DNA of 48,401 nt from an uncultured Verrucomicrobia subdivision 3 bacterium (GCA_903835255.1 CAILMI010000021.1:1-48401); one strand, 5' to 3'. Shown: positions 17,650 through 27,264, counted from the first letter of the stretch. The notes: generated by a model from the letters alone, not told the origin. A program made the numbers and translations.

Positions 17650-18816
17650 ATGTTGCCAAGACGCCTCGGCGCACGCCTTAATCACCTGCTCACGCATTCC
17701 CCGGCGGTTGTTCTGCTGGGGCCGCGACAGGTCGGCAAAACGACGCTAGCTTTGGAAATCGGTGAAAAACGGCCTTCGGTTTATTTGGACCTTGAGGATA
17801 ATACGGACCGTGTAAAGCTGTCCGATCCTGTCCGCTACTTTGCCGATCACGAAAGGGATCTGGTCATTTTGGATGAGGTTCACCGGCTACCGGAATTATT
17901 TCAATGTCTGCGCGGAGTCATTGACCGGGGCCGCCGCCGCGGAAAACCGAATGGGCAATTTCTGCTGCTTGGGTCAGCGGCGATAGACCTGCTCAAGCAG
18001 TCCGGCGAAAGTCTGGCCGGTCGTATTTCCTATTTGGAGCTTGGGCCGTTTGACCCATTGGAGGTGGCATCCGCCAAACTCGAAACCCTTTGGGTTCGTG
18101 GCGGCTTTCCGCGCAGCTTCCTCGCCGACAGCGACGAACTCAGTCTGGCCTGGCGGCGAGACTTTATCCGCACCTATTTGGAGCGGGACATTCCGCAATT
18201 TGGCTCGCGGATACCCGCCGAAACCCTGCGGCGGTTCTGGACGATGCTCGCGCACAACCAATCGCAGCTGCTCAATGCTGCCAGTCTGGCCGGCGGTTTG
18301 GGGGTGGATGGCAAAACGGTGGCCAGCTATCTCGACCTGCTGGTGGATCTTTTGCTCGTGCGCCGCCTGCCTGCCTGGCATCGCAATGTTGGGAAACGCT
18401 TGGTCAAGTCGCCCAAGGTTTATGTGCGCGACAGCGGCCTTGCCCATGCGTTGCTGGGCATTCGGGACAAGGAATCTCTGCTGGGTCATCCCGTCGTCGG
18501 ACCGACGTGGGAAAGCTTCGTCATCGAAACGCTCATTGCCACCGCGCCAGACGGAACTGAGGCGCATTTTTATCGCACGGCCACCGGCCATGAAATTGAT
18601 CTCGTTCTTACCCTGCCGGGCGGCAAACTGTGGGCCATTGAAATCAAGCGAAGTTCCGCGCCGGGTGTGGAACGCGGCTTTCACCTGGCCTGCGCTGACC
18701 TCAAGCCGGACAAACGCTTCGTCGTCTATTCGGGCACCGAACGATTCCCGCTCAATGCCGACACCGATGCGATTGGACTCGGCGACTTGGGACGGGCATT
18801 GCAGGCGACAAAATAA
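17650..18816 (+). CDS. AAA-family ATPase with DUF4143 domain
   Basis: The protein (388 residues from the ATG at 17650) belongs to the AAA_14/DUF4143 group. It has a Walker A GPRQVGKTT (K30), a Walker B LVILDEVHRL (D75, E76), an arginine-rich LGSAAIDLL segment, and a C-terminal DUF4143 region containing FYRTATGHEIDLVL and WAIEIKRS, which resembles a PD-(D/E)XK nuclease-like fold (ID..., EIK). Genes of this family usually stand alone and have no proven role. The open frame extends upstream to 17437, but that part looks non-coding and the ATG at 17650 starts the conserved sequence. It lies alone on the + strand between - strand housekeeping genes and is flanked by a short direct repeat, so recent insertion is possible. 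Confidence 0.85.
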   Translation: MLPRRLGARLNHLLTHSPAVVLLGPRQVGKTTLALEIGEKRPSVYLDLEDNTDRVKLSDPVRYFADHERDLVILDEVHRLPELFQCLRGVIDRGRRRGKPNGQFLLLGSAAIDLLKQSGESLAGRISYLELGPFDPLEVASAKLETLWVRGGFPRSFLADSDELSLAWRRDFIRTYLERDIPQFGSRIPAETLRRFWTMLAHNQSQLLNAASLAGGLGVDGKTVASYLDLLVDLLLVRRLPAWHRNVGKRLVKSPKVYVRDSGLAHALLGIRDKESLLGHPVVGPTWESFVIETLIATAPDGTEAHFYRTATGHEIDLVLTLPGGKLWAIEIKRSSAPGVERGFHLACADLKPDKRFVVYSGTERFPLNADTDAIGLGDLGRALQATK

Positions 18817-19129
18817 CGAATGATTCTTGCCGGACTGGCCGCCCTACCCGCCATCGGCACCGGCGAAATTGAAGTTTTAACCAGGTAAAACTCCATGATC
18901 TTTGGTTCGTATAAAAATTCCAAAAATATGGGTAGCTCTAGTCGTAAATCATTTATTTCGGATTAAGATTGGAGGAGTCGATTTTCAAAAGATGACCAGC
19001 GTATTCGAACATTTCCTATTCCGCAGGCCATTTAGTTTTCTCAGCGGGTTTTGAAGGTTGAGTTGAACAACAAAGGAATAAATTTCTTTCCGGTCTTCGG
19101 TGCTTGTTTTCTTAGTTGTTGAAAAACAA
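18817..19129. other. Gap between the AAA ATPase and the rpsI terminator
   Basis: These 313 AT-rich bases carry no supported gene. They include the right copy of the 21-base repeat (19061-19081). Confidence 0.5.
19061..19081. repeat. Right copy of the 21-base direct repeat
   Basis: It pairs with 17478-17498 (18 of 21 identical) and lies on the far side of the AAA ATPase gene. Confidence 0.45.
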
Positions 19130-19159
19130 AAAACCCGCCGGCAGCAGCCAGCGGGTTTT
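19130..19159 (-). terminator. Rho-independent terminator of rplM-rpsI
   Basis: The stem GCGGGTTTT / AAAACCCGC (19151-19159 with 19130-19138) is perfect over nine pairs. On the - strand it is followed by a long T-rich tract (19122-19133). It starts 18 bases after the rpsI stop. Confidence 0.85.
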
Positions 19160-19176
19160 GAAACGTTCCGTTGCAA

Positions 19177-19578
19177 TTAACGCTTCGAGAACTGGAAGCG
19201 TTTGCGGGCGCCGGGCTGGCCGTATTTTTTGCGTTCGCGCATGCGGGAATCACGGGTGAGCAACCCTTCCGCCTTCAACGGCGGGCGCAGGGCGGCATCA
19301 AACTTGATCAGCGCGCGGGCAATCCCGTGGCGCACGGCATCGGCTTGGCCATTGGGCCCGCCGCCGGCGACGGTCACCCGGACATCAAATTTTTCCAGGG
19401 CGCCCGCAACGGTCAGCGGTGCGGTGGCAATGGAACGCTGGGTTTCCAGCGGGAAATAATTTTCAAAAAGCCGGCGGTTGACGGTGATTTTTCCGCTGCC
19501 GGTGGCGAGACGCACGCGAGCGACGGCGGTTTTACGCCGGCCGGTGCCGAGAAATTCTTCAGGGGTTTTGGTGGCCAT
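19177..19578 (-). CDS. rpsI: 30S ribosomal protein uS9
   Basis: This 133-residue protein has the uS9 signatures [34 protein letters not shown] and the basic tail [11 protein letters not shown], which reaches toward the P-site tRNA in the ribosome. It follows rplM by 8 bases, the usual bacterial rplM-rpsI pair, and ends at a strong intrinsic terminator. Confidence 0.98.
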   Translation of the reverse strand: MATKTPEEFLGTGRRKTAVARVRLATGSGKITVNRRLFENYFPLETQRSIATAPLTVAGALEKFDVRVTVAGGGPNGQADAVRHGIARALIKFDAALRPPLKAEGLLTRDSRMRERKKYGQPGARKRFQFSKR

Positions 19579-19586
19579 ACAAAAAA

Positions 19587-20021
19587 TTACTTAACCGGCA
19601 CGAGCACGGCGGGCATTTGGGCCGCATGCGGATGTTTATCGCCCTTGAACACTTTCAGCTTGGTGAGCAGCTGGGATCCGAGGCGGTTCTTGGGAATCAT
19701 GCCTTTGACGGCGTGGGTGATGAGAAATTCGGGCTGTTTGGCGCGGACCTGCTCGACGGTGGCGTATTTCTCGCCGCCCTTCCAGCCGGAGTAGCTCATG
19801 TATTCCTTGGCCAGCTCCTTCTTGCCGGTCAGGCGGACCTTCTCCGCGTTGATCACGACGACGAAGTCGCCCGCATCCAGATGCGGCGTGTAAACGGGCT
19901 TGTTCTTGCCGCGTAAAATATCCGAGACCTGCACAGCCAATCGGCCAAGCACGGCGCCATCGGCATCAATCACATGCCACTTGCGCTGGTCCAAATTCAC
20001 TTTAGGTAAATGCGTTTTCAT
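19587..20021 (-). CDS. rplM: 50S ribosomal protein uL13
   Basis: This is a 144-residue uL13 with [34 protein letters not shown] and [12 protein letters not shown]. An in-frame upstream start exists at 20036, but the protein normally begins near MKTHLPKVN, so the ATG at 20021 is chosen. It is the first gene of the rplM-rpsI operon; the 144-base leader upstream contains a CCCGGG-centred hairpin of unknown meaning. Confidence 0.97.
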   Translation of the reverse strand: MKTHLPKVNLDQRKWHVIDADGAVLGRLAVQVSDILRGKNKPVYTPHLDAGDFVVVINAEKVRLTGKKELAKEYMSYSGWKGGEKYATVEQVRAKQPEFLITHAVKGMIPKNRLGSQLLTKLKVFKGDKHPHAAQMPAVLVPVK

Positions 20022-20165
20022 TTCAAAACCCAACAAAGGGACGCGGAATTTATCAGATGGGCATTTGAAGTCAACAGGTCATTTTGCATTCCTTCGACAG
20101 TTTCAGACCGGTTTCGGGTGCGGGAATCAATCAGAAGAGTCCCCCGGGGTGGAACCCGGGCGCCG

Positions 20166-21245
20166 TCAGCGTCCCACGCGGAGCAGGATCAGCAGGTCGA
20201 TGGCGAAGAAAACCACGATGACGATTTCCAGCCAGAGCATCCTCTGCTCATTCACCTCAGCGTGGGCGACGCTATAGATCTTGTCGAGCTGGGCGAGGCG
20301 CTGCTCCACGCTGGCCCGCCATTGGTCGAGATAAAAACGGTCGCGGGCGCCGAGATAGACGCGGGCCAAATACCAGTCACCAAAAAACTTCGTGATGTGC
20401 GTGACCTCGTCGGCGAGCTTCGCCACATCCACCCGAAAACGGCGCAGCTGGCGGAGGACTTTGTTGGCCGCGCCGAACAAGGGGACCGGCCGGCGCCCCA
20501 AATCCTCGTAGGCGCGGTCGAGATACTGGTCCAGCTGCTGGTCCATCATGCGGAATTCCTCAAGCTGCAGGTTCGCCAACTCCAACGCGTACAGCACGTC
20601 GTCCACGTAGCCCGTCACATCCACCACCAGCGCGGCGTCCCAGTCAATCACCACCAGGTCCGTGTTTTCGAAGGAGCGCTGGATGCGCAGCACCTCGGCC
20701 ACCTGCCCGGCGCTCAGTTTTTCCGCCGGCGTTTCCGTGAGCAACCCGGCCACCGCCCGCCCCTGTCCGACGAGCCAGGCATCCGTCTCCCGGACCCCGT
20801 CCAGATCGGTGAGGCAAAACACGGTGTAGGCTTCCGGCGGAGGGAATTCCGTGCGCCCCACGATGGAATCCTGAAGGTTGCCGCAGACCTCCGCGCACAA
20901 TCTCGCTGCGGCCGTGTCGAGCATGACCCCGTTGTCCAGCCGGGGATTATGAAACCGCATCAGCTCCGACAGCGTCTCCACCTCAAACGCCACCCGCATC
21001 ATCACCGTGACAACCCCCACGTCATAAATGCGGATCAACAGGCGGACAGGGGCGCCGGACAGTCTGTCGGGCAGAGGGGGCGGCTCGATGGCGAGCGGAC
21101 GGTAGAGCGGCATGTCCTTGGGGAGCGTCCGGTCCATGCGGATTTCAAAAGGGAAGGGCTTTTCCGACAGGATTTGCTGCACGCGCGAGGTGACGATTTC
21201 ATTCGCCACATCAAACGCATAAAGATAGATAGCCTCCCCTTTCAT
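20166..21245 (-). CDS. DUF155/RMD1-like tail-anchored membrane protein
   Basis: The 359-residue protein has a long soluble part and a single C-terminal membrane helix (LEIVIVVFFAIDLLILL) followed by a short basic tail. The segment DWYLARVYLGARDRF, the helix RLAQLDKIYSVAHAEVNEQR and the terminal anchor recall the C-terminal half of the DUF155/RMD1 (RMND1, Sif2) family. The N-terminal half (YAFDVANEI, IYDVGVV) is compatible with it. Family members are membrane proteins of unclear function; the mitochondrial ones support translation. It lies upstream of rplM on the same strand. The call rests on pattern recognition and is tentative. Confidence 0.55.
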   Translation of the reverse strand: MKGEAIYLYAFDVANEIVTSRVQQILSEKPFPFEIRMDRTLPKDMPLYRPLAIEPPPLPDRLSGAPVRLLIRIYDVGVVTVMMRVAFEVETLSELMRFHNPRLDNGVMLDTAAARLCAEVCGNLQDSIVGRTEFPPPEAYTVFCLTDLDGVRETDAWLVGQGRAVAGLLTETPAEKLSAGQVAEVLRIQRSFENTDLVVIDWDAALVVDVTGYVDDVLYALELANLQLEEFRMMDQQLDQYLDRAYEDLGRRPVPLFGAANKVLRQLRRFRVDVAKLADEVTHITKFFGDWYLARVYLGARDRFYLDQWRASVEQRLAQLDKIYSVAHAEVNEQRMLWLEIVIVVFFAIDLLILLRVGR

Positions 21246-21296
21246 TCCGGTTCCAACTTAACCGGGCCGCGCGATTTGTCGAGCGGGCGGGATTCC

Positions 21297-22004
21297 CTAG
21301 CCGCCGAGATACGCGCTCTGCACCTGGGGATTCTGGCGCAGGCTAGCGGACTCGCCGGACAGGGCGATGCGGCCGGTCTCCAGGACGTAGCCAAAATGGG
21401 AAATCTCCAGGGCCAGATTGGCGTTTTGTTCGACCAGCAGCACCGTCAGCCCCTGCTCCCGGTTGATCTCCACAATTTTCTCGAAAATGGTTTTAATCAG
21501 CAGCGGCGCGAGGCCGAGCGACGGCTCGTCCAGGAGCAGCAATCGGGGCCGCCCCATGAGCGCGCGGCCAATCGCCAGCATCTGCTGCTCGCCTCCGGAA
21601 AGCGTTCCGGCCAGCTGCGGCTGGCGTTCCTGGAGCCGGGGGAACAGACCGAAGACGTGTTCCAATTCCCGCCGGATGACGCGCCGGTCCTTTTCCAGGT
21701 AGGCGCCGAGCTGGAGATTTTCCAGCACGGTGAGATTTGTGAAGATCATCCGGCCTTCGGGCACGTGCGAAAGGCCGAGCTTCACGATGTGGTGCGGGGG
21801 CAGGCCGGCGATGTTTTTGCCCTCGTATAAAATCTCCCCCGTCTTGGGCTTCAGCAAACCGGAAATTGCCTTGAGCGCCGTCGTCTTGCCCGCGCCGTTC
21901 GCGCCGATGAGCGTGACGATGCTACCCGCCTTCACGGACAGGGAAATCCCGTGCAGCGCGGGAATGGCGCCGTAGCTCACTTGAAGATTTTTGATTTCCA
22001 GCAT
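21297..22004 (-). CDS. livF: Branched-chain amino-acid ABC transporter ATPase LivF
   Basis: This 235-residue ATPase has Walker A GANGAGKTT, signature LSGGEQQMLAIGRAL and Walker B LLLLDEPSLGL. Together with LivG it drives uptake through LivH/LivM. The short length and the ELEHVFGLFPRL segment are typical of LivF rather than LivG. It is the last gene of a five-gene operon and starts 6 bases after livG. Confidence 0.93.
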   Translation of the reverse strand: MLEIKNLQVSYGAIPALHGISLSVKAGSIVTLIGANGAGKTTALKAISGLLKPKTGEILYEGKNIAGLPPHHIVKLGLSHVPEGRMIFTNLTVLENLQLGAYLEKDRRVIRRELEHVFGLFPRLQERQPQLAGTLSGGEQQMLAIGRALMGRPRLLLLDEPSLGLAPLLIKTIFEKIVEINREQGLTVLLVEQNANLALEISHFGYVLETGRIALSGESASLRQNPQVQSAYLGG

Positions 22005-22010
22005 GAGTTT

Positions 22011-22805
22011 TCAATCCCCCAGATACGCCTCAATCACCTTGGGATGCGCGCGGATTTCGGCCGGCGTGCCTTCCGCGATTTTCATACCGTAATCCAAAAC
22101 GACGATGCGCTCGCAGATGCCCATCACGACCTTCATGTCATGTTCGACCAGCAAAATCGAAACCTGAAACCGGTCCTTGATGAATTGGATGAGCCGCATG
22201 AGTTCCGCCTTTTCTGTCGCGTTCATGCCGGCGGCAGGCTCATCGAGAAGGAGTAATTTAGGTTTTGTGGCCAGCGCGCGGATGATTTCCAAGCGCCGCT
22301 GGTCGCCATAGCTCAAGCTCGTCGCCGCCGCCGCGTGGAATTTCCCGAGCTGGAAAATTTCCAGCAGCTCCATGACCTGGCCGGAGATCTCTTTTTCTCC
22401 ATCACGGAAGGAGCGTCCGCGCCAGAGAGCATTCCGGACGCCGCGCGGACAGTGCAGCCGAGCGGCGGTGCGCACATTGTCGAAAACGGTCATCGAGGCG
22501 AACAGCCGGATATTTTGAAAGGTCCGCGCAATGCCGGCCCGGGCAATCTGGTGGGGCTTGCGATTCGCCATCGGACGGCCGTCAAAGAGAATGCTGCCGC
22601 CGGACGGCGGGTAGACACCGGTGATGAGATTGAACGCGCTGGTCTTGCCCGCGCCATTGGGCCCGATAAGGCCGACGAGTTCGTTGCGCCCGAGGGACAG
22701 GTCCAAATCCGACACCGCGGCGAGTCCGCCGAAGCGGAGAGTGGCTTTGTCGAGCTGAAGCAAGGGAGAATCAAACTTCTCCGCACCGGGGCGGGCGGGG
22801 TTCAT
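22011..22805 (-). CDS. livG: Branched-chain amino-acid ABC transporter ATPase LivG
   Basis: This 264-residue ATPase has Walker A GPNGAGKTSAFNL, signature LSYGDQRRLEIIRAL and Walker B LLLLDEPAAGMN. The glycine-tyrosine signature (SYGDQRR) and the AGIARTFQNIRLF segment are typical of LivG. Its start overlaps the livM stop by 4 bases (ATGA), which indicates translational coupling. Confidence 0.93.
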   Translation of the reverse strand: MNPARPGAEKFDSPLLQLDKATLRFGGLAAVSDLDLSLGRNELVGLIGPNGAGKTSAFNLITGVYPPSGGSILFDGRPMANRKPHQIARAGIARTFQNIRLFASMTVFDNVRTAARLHCPRGVRNALWRGRSFRDGEKEISGQVMELLEIFQLGKFHAAAATSLSYGDQRRLEIIRALATKPKLLLLDEPAAGMNATEKAELMRLIQFIKDRFQVSILLVEHDMKVVMGICERIVVLDYGMKIAEGTPAEIRAHPKVIEAYLGD

Positions 22806-23728
22806 TTAGCATCCCCCTGTTTTCTGAAGGTGAAGAGCCCCTGCGGCCGCGCGAGCATCAGCACGACTAGGAGGAGGGAGTAAAGGATCATGCGATATTC
22901 GGCGATGGGGCGGAGGAATTCCGGCAGCAGCGTGAGCAGCACGGCGGCGAGGATGACGCCGACGGTGTTGCCCATGCCTCCCAGGATGACCATAACTACG
23001 ATGGAGACAGACTGCATGAAATTGAATCCGCCGGGCGTGATGAACTGCTTGGAATGCGCGTAAAGTCCGCCGGCGACGCCGGCAAAAAAGGCGCCGACTA
23101 CGAAGGCGGTGACCTTGTAGCGGACCGGGTTGATGCCCATGGCCGAGGCGGCCACCTCGTCATCGCGCACGGCGAGGAAGCCGCGGCCGTAAGTGGAATG
23201 GACAAGGGCGGCGACGACGTAAACCGCGGCGGCGGCGGCGCCGAAGGCCCAGAAAAAATCCGTCCAGCCATGCGCCACGCTCAAGCCGCGGGCGCCGCCG
23301 ACCCCCTGCATGTTCTGAAAAATGACGCGGATGATTTCGCCGAAGCCGAGGGTGACGATGGCCAGATAATCGCCGCGGAGGCGAAGAGTGGGGATGCCGA
23401 CCAGCAGCCCGGCGCCGGCCGCGAGAGCGCCCCCTGCCAGCAATGCGCCGGAGAAAACCGCCCCGGCGGCAAAGGGATTCAGGTCCCCGAATTGGTTGGT
23501 GATGACGGCGGCGGTGTAGGCGCCCACGGCCATGAAACCGGCATGACCCAGCGAAAACTGGCCGGTATAACCGTTGATGAGGTTCAGGCTGACGGCGAGG
23601 ATGACATTGATGGCGATGTCATAGGTGATGAACAGCCAGTAGGAATTGAAATGGCTGGCGGCCACTGAAACCAGAAAGCCCAGGGCGAGGGCGCCGAGCA
23701 AAAATGTTTTGGCGTGACGAATATTCAC
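22802..23728 (-). CDS. livM: Branched-chain amino-acid ABC transporter permease LivM
   Basis: This 308-residue permease has multiple hydrophobic helices and the LivM signatures LNLINGYTGQFSLGHAGFMAVGAYTAA split over the first helices, the cytoplasmic loop GDYLAIVTLGFGEI, and RDDEVAASAMGIN. It forms the membrane channel with LivH. Start and stop both overlap neighbouring genes by 4 bases. Confidence 0.94.
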   Translation of the reverse strand: MNIRHAKTFLLGALALGFLVSVAASHFNSYWLFITYDIAINVILAVSLNLINGYTGQFSLGHAGFMAVGAYTAAVITNQFGDLNPFAAGAVFSGALLAGGALAAGAGLLVGIPTLRLRGDYLAIVTLGFGEIIRVIFQNMQGVGGARGLSVAHGWTDFFWAFGAAAAAVYVVAALVHSTYGRGFLAVRDDEVAASAMGINPVRYKVTAFVVGAFFAGVAGGLYAHSKQFITPGGFNFMQSVSIVVMVILGGMGNTVGVILAAVLLTLLPEFLRPIAEYRMILYSLLLVVLMLARPQGLFTFRKQGDAK

Positions 23729-24630
23729 ACTTTCTCGATTTCTTTTTTTCCGAGCAGCCCAGACGGCTTCACCAGCAGAATCACAATCAGAATGCCAAAT
23801 GCAATAGCGTCGCGATAGGTGGAAGAAAGGTAGCCGGCCACCAAGGTCTCAGTGACACCGATGAGGATGCCTCCGAGCGCCGCGCCCGGCAGATTGCCGA
23901 TGCCGCCCAGCACCGCCGCGACGAACGCCTTGAGGCCGGGCAGAATTCCCATGAGCGGATCAATGGAGGGGTAGACGATGGCGAATAAAATCCCCGCCGC
24001 GGCCGCCAGCGCTGAGCCGAGGCCGAAGGTGAAAGAGACAATCCAATCAGTGTTAATTCCCATCAGCGCCGCCGCCTCGGGATTGAACGCCAGGGCGCGC
24101 ATGGCCATCCCCATCCGGGTCTTGAGCACAATGTGCCGCAACGCAACCAGCAGCAGCAGAGTCACGCCCAGCACGATGAGCTGACTGCTCGTGATGCTCA
24201 GGCCGCCAAACTTCAAAACAGGATAGACAGGGATAATTTCGGGAAATTTTTTTGGGGTGGCGCCAAATACCAGCTGGCCGGTGTTTTCCAGAAAAAGAGA
24301 AATCCCAATCGCAGTGATCAGGACGGTCAGCTTAGGGCGGCGGCGCAGCGGACGGTAGGCGACCCGTTCAATCACAACGCCCAGCACGGCGCAGATTAGC
24401 ATAGCGAGGCCGAGGACGACGAGGCCGCTCCCGAGCGAGGGGCCCGGCAACACGGCCGCAACGGCGGGGGAAATATAAAACCCGGCAAAGGCGCCCAGCA
24501 TAAAGAGGTCGCCGTGCGCAAAATTGATGAACCGCAGGATCCCGTAAACCATCGTGTAGCCGAGGGCAATGAGCGCCAGGATGGACCCGAGAGCGAGCCC
24601 GTTGATCAGCTGCTGGAGTAATTCGGTCAC
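23725..24630 (-). CDS. livH: Branched-chain amino-acid ABC transporter permease LivH
   Basis: This 301-residue permease begins with the LivH pattern LINGLALGSILALIALGYT and contains FINFAHGDLFMLGAF and the coupling-loop sequence MAMRALAFNPEAAALMGIN. It pairs with LivM in the membrane. Its start overlaps the livK stop by 4 bases. Confidence 0.94.
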   Translation of the reverse strand: MTELLQQLINGLALGSILALIALGYTMVYGILRFINFAHGDLFMLGAFAGFYISPAVAAVLPGPSLGSGLVVLGLAMLICAVLGVVIERVAYRPLRRRPKLTVLITAIGISLFLENTGQLVFGATPKKFPEIIPVYPVLKFGGLSITSSQLIVLGVTLLLLVALRHIVLKTRMGMAMRALAFNPEAAALMGINTDWIVSFTFGLGSALAAAAGILFAIVYPSIDPLMGILPGLKAFVAAVLGGIGNLPGAALGGILIGVTETLVAGYLSSTYRDAIAFGILIVILLVKPSGLLGKKEIEKV

Positions 24631-25811
24631 GGCGAAACGGTCTCGACGTATTTGAACTGGCCGTCCCGGATAGCCAGAATCACCGCGGGCTTGGACGCGT
24701 TGCGGTCCGCGTCCATGGTAATCTTGCCGGTCACACCCTGAAAATCTTTTGTGGCCGCCAGGGCGTCGCGGACTTTCGCCCCGTCGGTTGTGCCGGCACG
24801 CTTCATGGCGTCCGCCAGAATCATCGCTGAGTCATAGCCGAGCGCCGCCATGGCATTGGGGGTCTCATTGTATTTGGCGCGGAAAGCCTTCACAAAATCC
24901 TGCACCGCCGCCGAGGTGTCCTCTGGCGAATAATGGGTGGAAAAATAACTGCCCTCCAGCGAAACGCCGCCAATGGGTATCAGCGAGGAGGATTCCCAGC
25001 CGTCGCCGCCCAACAGCGGCACATTCAGGCCCAGCTGCCTGGCCTGCAACGCAATCAACCCCACTTCCGTGTAATAGCCCGGAACAAAAATGCCATCGGG
25101 ATTCACTGCCTTGAGGGCTGTCAACTGCGCGCTAAAATCCTTGTCGCCGCTGCTGTAATTCTGTTCCGCAACAATGGCTCCGCCGTCGGCAATAAACCCC
25201 TCCTTGAAAAACTTCGCAAGGCCCAGGCTGTAATCGCTTTTCACATCCGTCAACACCGCCACCTTTTTCAGGTGCAGCGTGTGCCGCGCAAAGTTTGCCA
25301 TGACGGTGCCCTGGAACGGGTCAATGAAACAAACGCGGAAGATATAATCCCCGACCGCCGTGACCTTCGGATTAGTGGACGAAGGGGAAATCATCGGGAT
25401 CTGGCTCTGCTGACAGATGGGGGCGGCCTCGAGCGAGCGGGAAGAGGCGACCTCGCCCAGCACGGCCACCACCCCGTCCCGCGCGATCAGTTTGCGGACG
25501 ACGGTAGCCGGCTGGCCGGCCTGCGACTGATCGTCTTCCATGAGCAGCTCCATTTTCCGCCCCAGCACGCCGCCCGCGGCATTGAGATGATCCACGGCCA
25601 GCAGCGTGCCCTCGTGCGATGACTGGCCGAAAGTGGCTTCACTGCCTGTCATCGAGGCAAACTCCCCCACCTTGATGGGTCCGGTTGCGGCACCCGGAGT
25701 GGAGGCGGGCTTGTCGCAGCCGGTCAGGAAAACGGTCAGGAAAAGAGTGGTTGCCGCGGCGATGAGAGAGATTCCGCGCGCGTGTTGAATCGGGGCCAGA
25801 AATTTTTGCAT
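24627..25811 (-). CDS. livK: Branched-chain amino-acid-type substrate-binding lipoprotein LivK
   Basis: This 394-residue protein carries a lipoprotein signal peptide ending in LTGC (lipobox), so the mature protein is likely anchored by a lipidated cysteine. The rest is a type I periplasmic binding fold: KVGEFASMTGSEATFG, LAVDHLNAAGGVLGRK, and ISPSSTNPKVT. It is the first gene of the livKHMGF operon. The substrate is inferred from the family (leucine/isoleucine/valine, amides or urea are all possible). An aminotransferase and an Lrp-type regulator lie just upstream on the same strand, which favours an amino acid. Confidence 0.92.
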   Translation of the reverse strand: MQKFLAPIQHARGISLIAAATTLFLTVFLTGCDKPASTPGAATGPIKVGEFASMTGSEATFGQSSHEGTLLAVDHLNAAGGVLGRKMELLMEDDQSQAGQPATVVRKLIARDGVVAVLGEVASSRSLEAAPICQQSQIPMISPSSTNPKVTAVGDYIFRVCFIDPFQGTVMANFARHTLHLKKVAVLTDVKSDYSLGLAKFFKEGFIADGGAIVAEQNYSSGDKDFSAQLTALKAVNPDGIFVPGYYTEVGLIALQARQLGLNVPLLGGDGWESSSLIPIGGVSLEGSYFSTHYSPEDTSAAVQDFVKAFRAKYNETPNAMAALGYDSAMILADAMKRAGTTDGAKVRDALAATKDFQGVTGKITMDADRNASKPAVILAIRDGQFKYVETVSP

Positions 25812-26014
25812 GATTTTTTATTTGGTTGGCTAATGCGTTCGACGGGCGGTGCCAGTCTAAATAATCCTGCGGAGACTATCAACCTTGTTTGCGGCGACAC
25901 CTGATTTGCAAAACATGAAAGAGGAATCTGCAGCGGCAGCCTCCGTCGGCTCGGCCAGATACCCTCAAAGGGGAAAATACCGCCCAAGCGACACATCCGG
26001 GGGAGTGAGGTAGG

Positions 26015-27190
26015 CTAGGTCTTGTTTCCGAGAGACTGCACGTGCTGCTCAATTCGGTTGCTCGCCTCGATGAGCTGCTCGTAGCTCGTGGCGAAGCACG
26101 CCCGACAAAAACCCTTGCCGCCGTCACCAAACGCCGTGCCGGGAACAATTGCAACCTTGGTCGCTTGCAACAAACCGATGGCGAAATCCTTTTCGTTCAT
26201 GCCCGTCTTGCTGATGTCGGGGAACGCGTAGAACGAGCCGCGCGGCAGATGGCATTTAAAGCCGATTTCATTGAACCGGCGCACGATGAAGTCGCGGCGG
26301 CGATGATACTGGTCGCGCATCTTTTTCATCGCGTCCTCGCCGCGCACCAGCGCTTCAATGGCCGCTTCCTGAGCGATGATAGACGCACAGAGCATCGAGT
26401 ATTGATGCACCTTCATCATCGCTTCGATGAGCGTCGCCGGGCCGCAGGCGTAGCCGATGCGCCAGCCGGTCATCGAAAACGCCTTGGAAAATCCGTGCAG
26501 AAAAATCGTGCGCTCCTTCATGCCGGGCAGGCTGGCGATGCTGGTGTGCACGCCCTCGAACGTCAGCTCGGAATAGATTTCATCGCTCAAAACGATGAGG
26601 TCTTTTTCCACCGCGAACTTCGCGATGGCCTCGACCTGCGCGCGGTCGCAGGTGCCGCCGGTGGGATTGCACGGCAGGTTGAGCATCAGAATCTTGCAGC
26701 CCGGCTGCCACGCGGCCCGGAGCGCGTCCACGGTCAGCGCAAACCCGTCCCTGGCGAACGTCGGAACGGGCACGGGAATGCCGTGGGCCAGCGTGATGCT
26801 CGGCGAATAGCTGACGTAGCACGGCTGGTGATACAGGACCTTATCGCCAGGATTGATGAGCGCGCGGCAGGCCAGGTCGAGGCCTTCGCTGACGCCGACG
26901 GTGATGATGACTTCGTTTTCCGGCGCGTAGCTGACGTTGAAATTTTTGCCGACGTAATCGCAGATCGCGCGGCGCAGCTCGATCAAGCCGAGGTTGGAGG
27001 TGTAGTGCGTCTTGCCTTTTTCGATGGCGTAGATGCCGGCCTCGCGGATGTGCCAGGGCGTGTCGAAATCCGGTTCGCCGACGCCGAGCGAGATCGCGTC
27101 CTTCATCTTGGCGACGATGTCAAAAAAATCGCGGATGCCTGACTTGGGCAGGTTGACAACGTGCTGGGCGATGTAGCGTGACTGGTCCAT
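26015..27190 (-). CDS. PLP-dependent class I/II aminotransferase
   Basis: The protein (391 residues from the ATG at 27190) is a fold-type I aminotransferase of the aspartate/aromatic group. The PLP lysine is K236 in HGFSKAFSMTGWRIGY; LNLPCNPTGGT and LSDEIYSEL supply other cofactor contacts. Substrate is uncertain. The frame opens earlier at 27226, but a second copy of the 5' end at 28211-28273 also begins at this ATG, which supports the chosen start. The first 21 codons form copy A of a 63-base repeat, with copy B left beyond the KilA-N gene. The present 5' end may therefore have been supplied by an insertion event, which would also have replaced the promoter. Confidence 0.92.
   Translation of the reverse strand: MDQSRYIAQHVVNLPKSGIRDFFDIVAKMKDAISLGVGEPDFDTPWHIREAGIYAIEKGKTHYTSNLGLIELRRAICDYVGKNFNVSYAPENEVIITVGVSEGLDLACRALINPGDKVLYHQPCYVSYSPSITLAHGIPVPVPTFARDGFALTVDALRAAWQPGCKILMLNLPCNPTGGTCDRAQVEAIAKFAVEKDLIVLSDEIYSELTFEGVHTSIASLPGMKERTIFLHGFSKAFSMTGWRIGYACGPATLIEAMMKVHQYSMLCASIIAQEAAIEALVRGEDAMKKMRDQYHRRRDFIVRRFNEIGFKCHLPRGSFYAFPDISKTGMNEKDFAIGLLQATKVAIVPGTAFGDGGKGFCRACFATSYEQLIEASNRIEQHVQSLGNKT
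27128..27190 (-). repeat. Copy A of 63-base direct repeat (codons 1-21 of the aminotransferase)
   Basis: It encodes MDQSRYIAQHVVNLPKSGIRD. It matches 28211-28273 at 57 of 63 bases by hand alignment, same orientation, 1083 bases apart. The KilA-N gene lies between the copies. Confidence 0.9.
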
Positions 27191-27264
27191 TTTTAAAAGA
27201 ATAAAAGGCTCCACTGTTTTCAGCAAACGAATTGGGTGGTGCTGGGTGGTGCATCCATTCGAAT

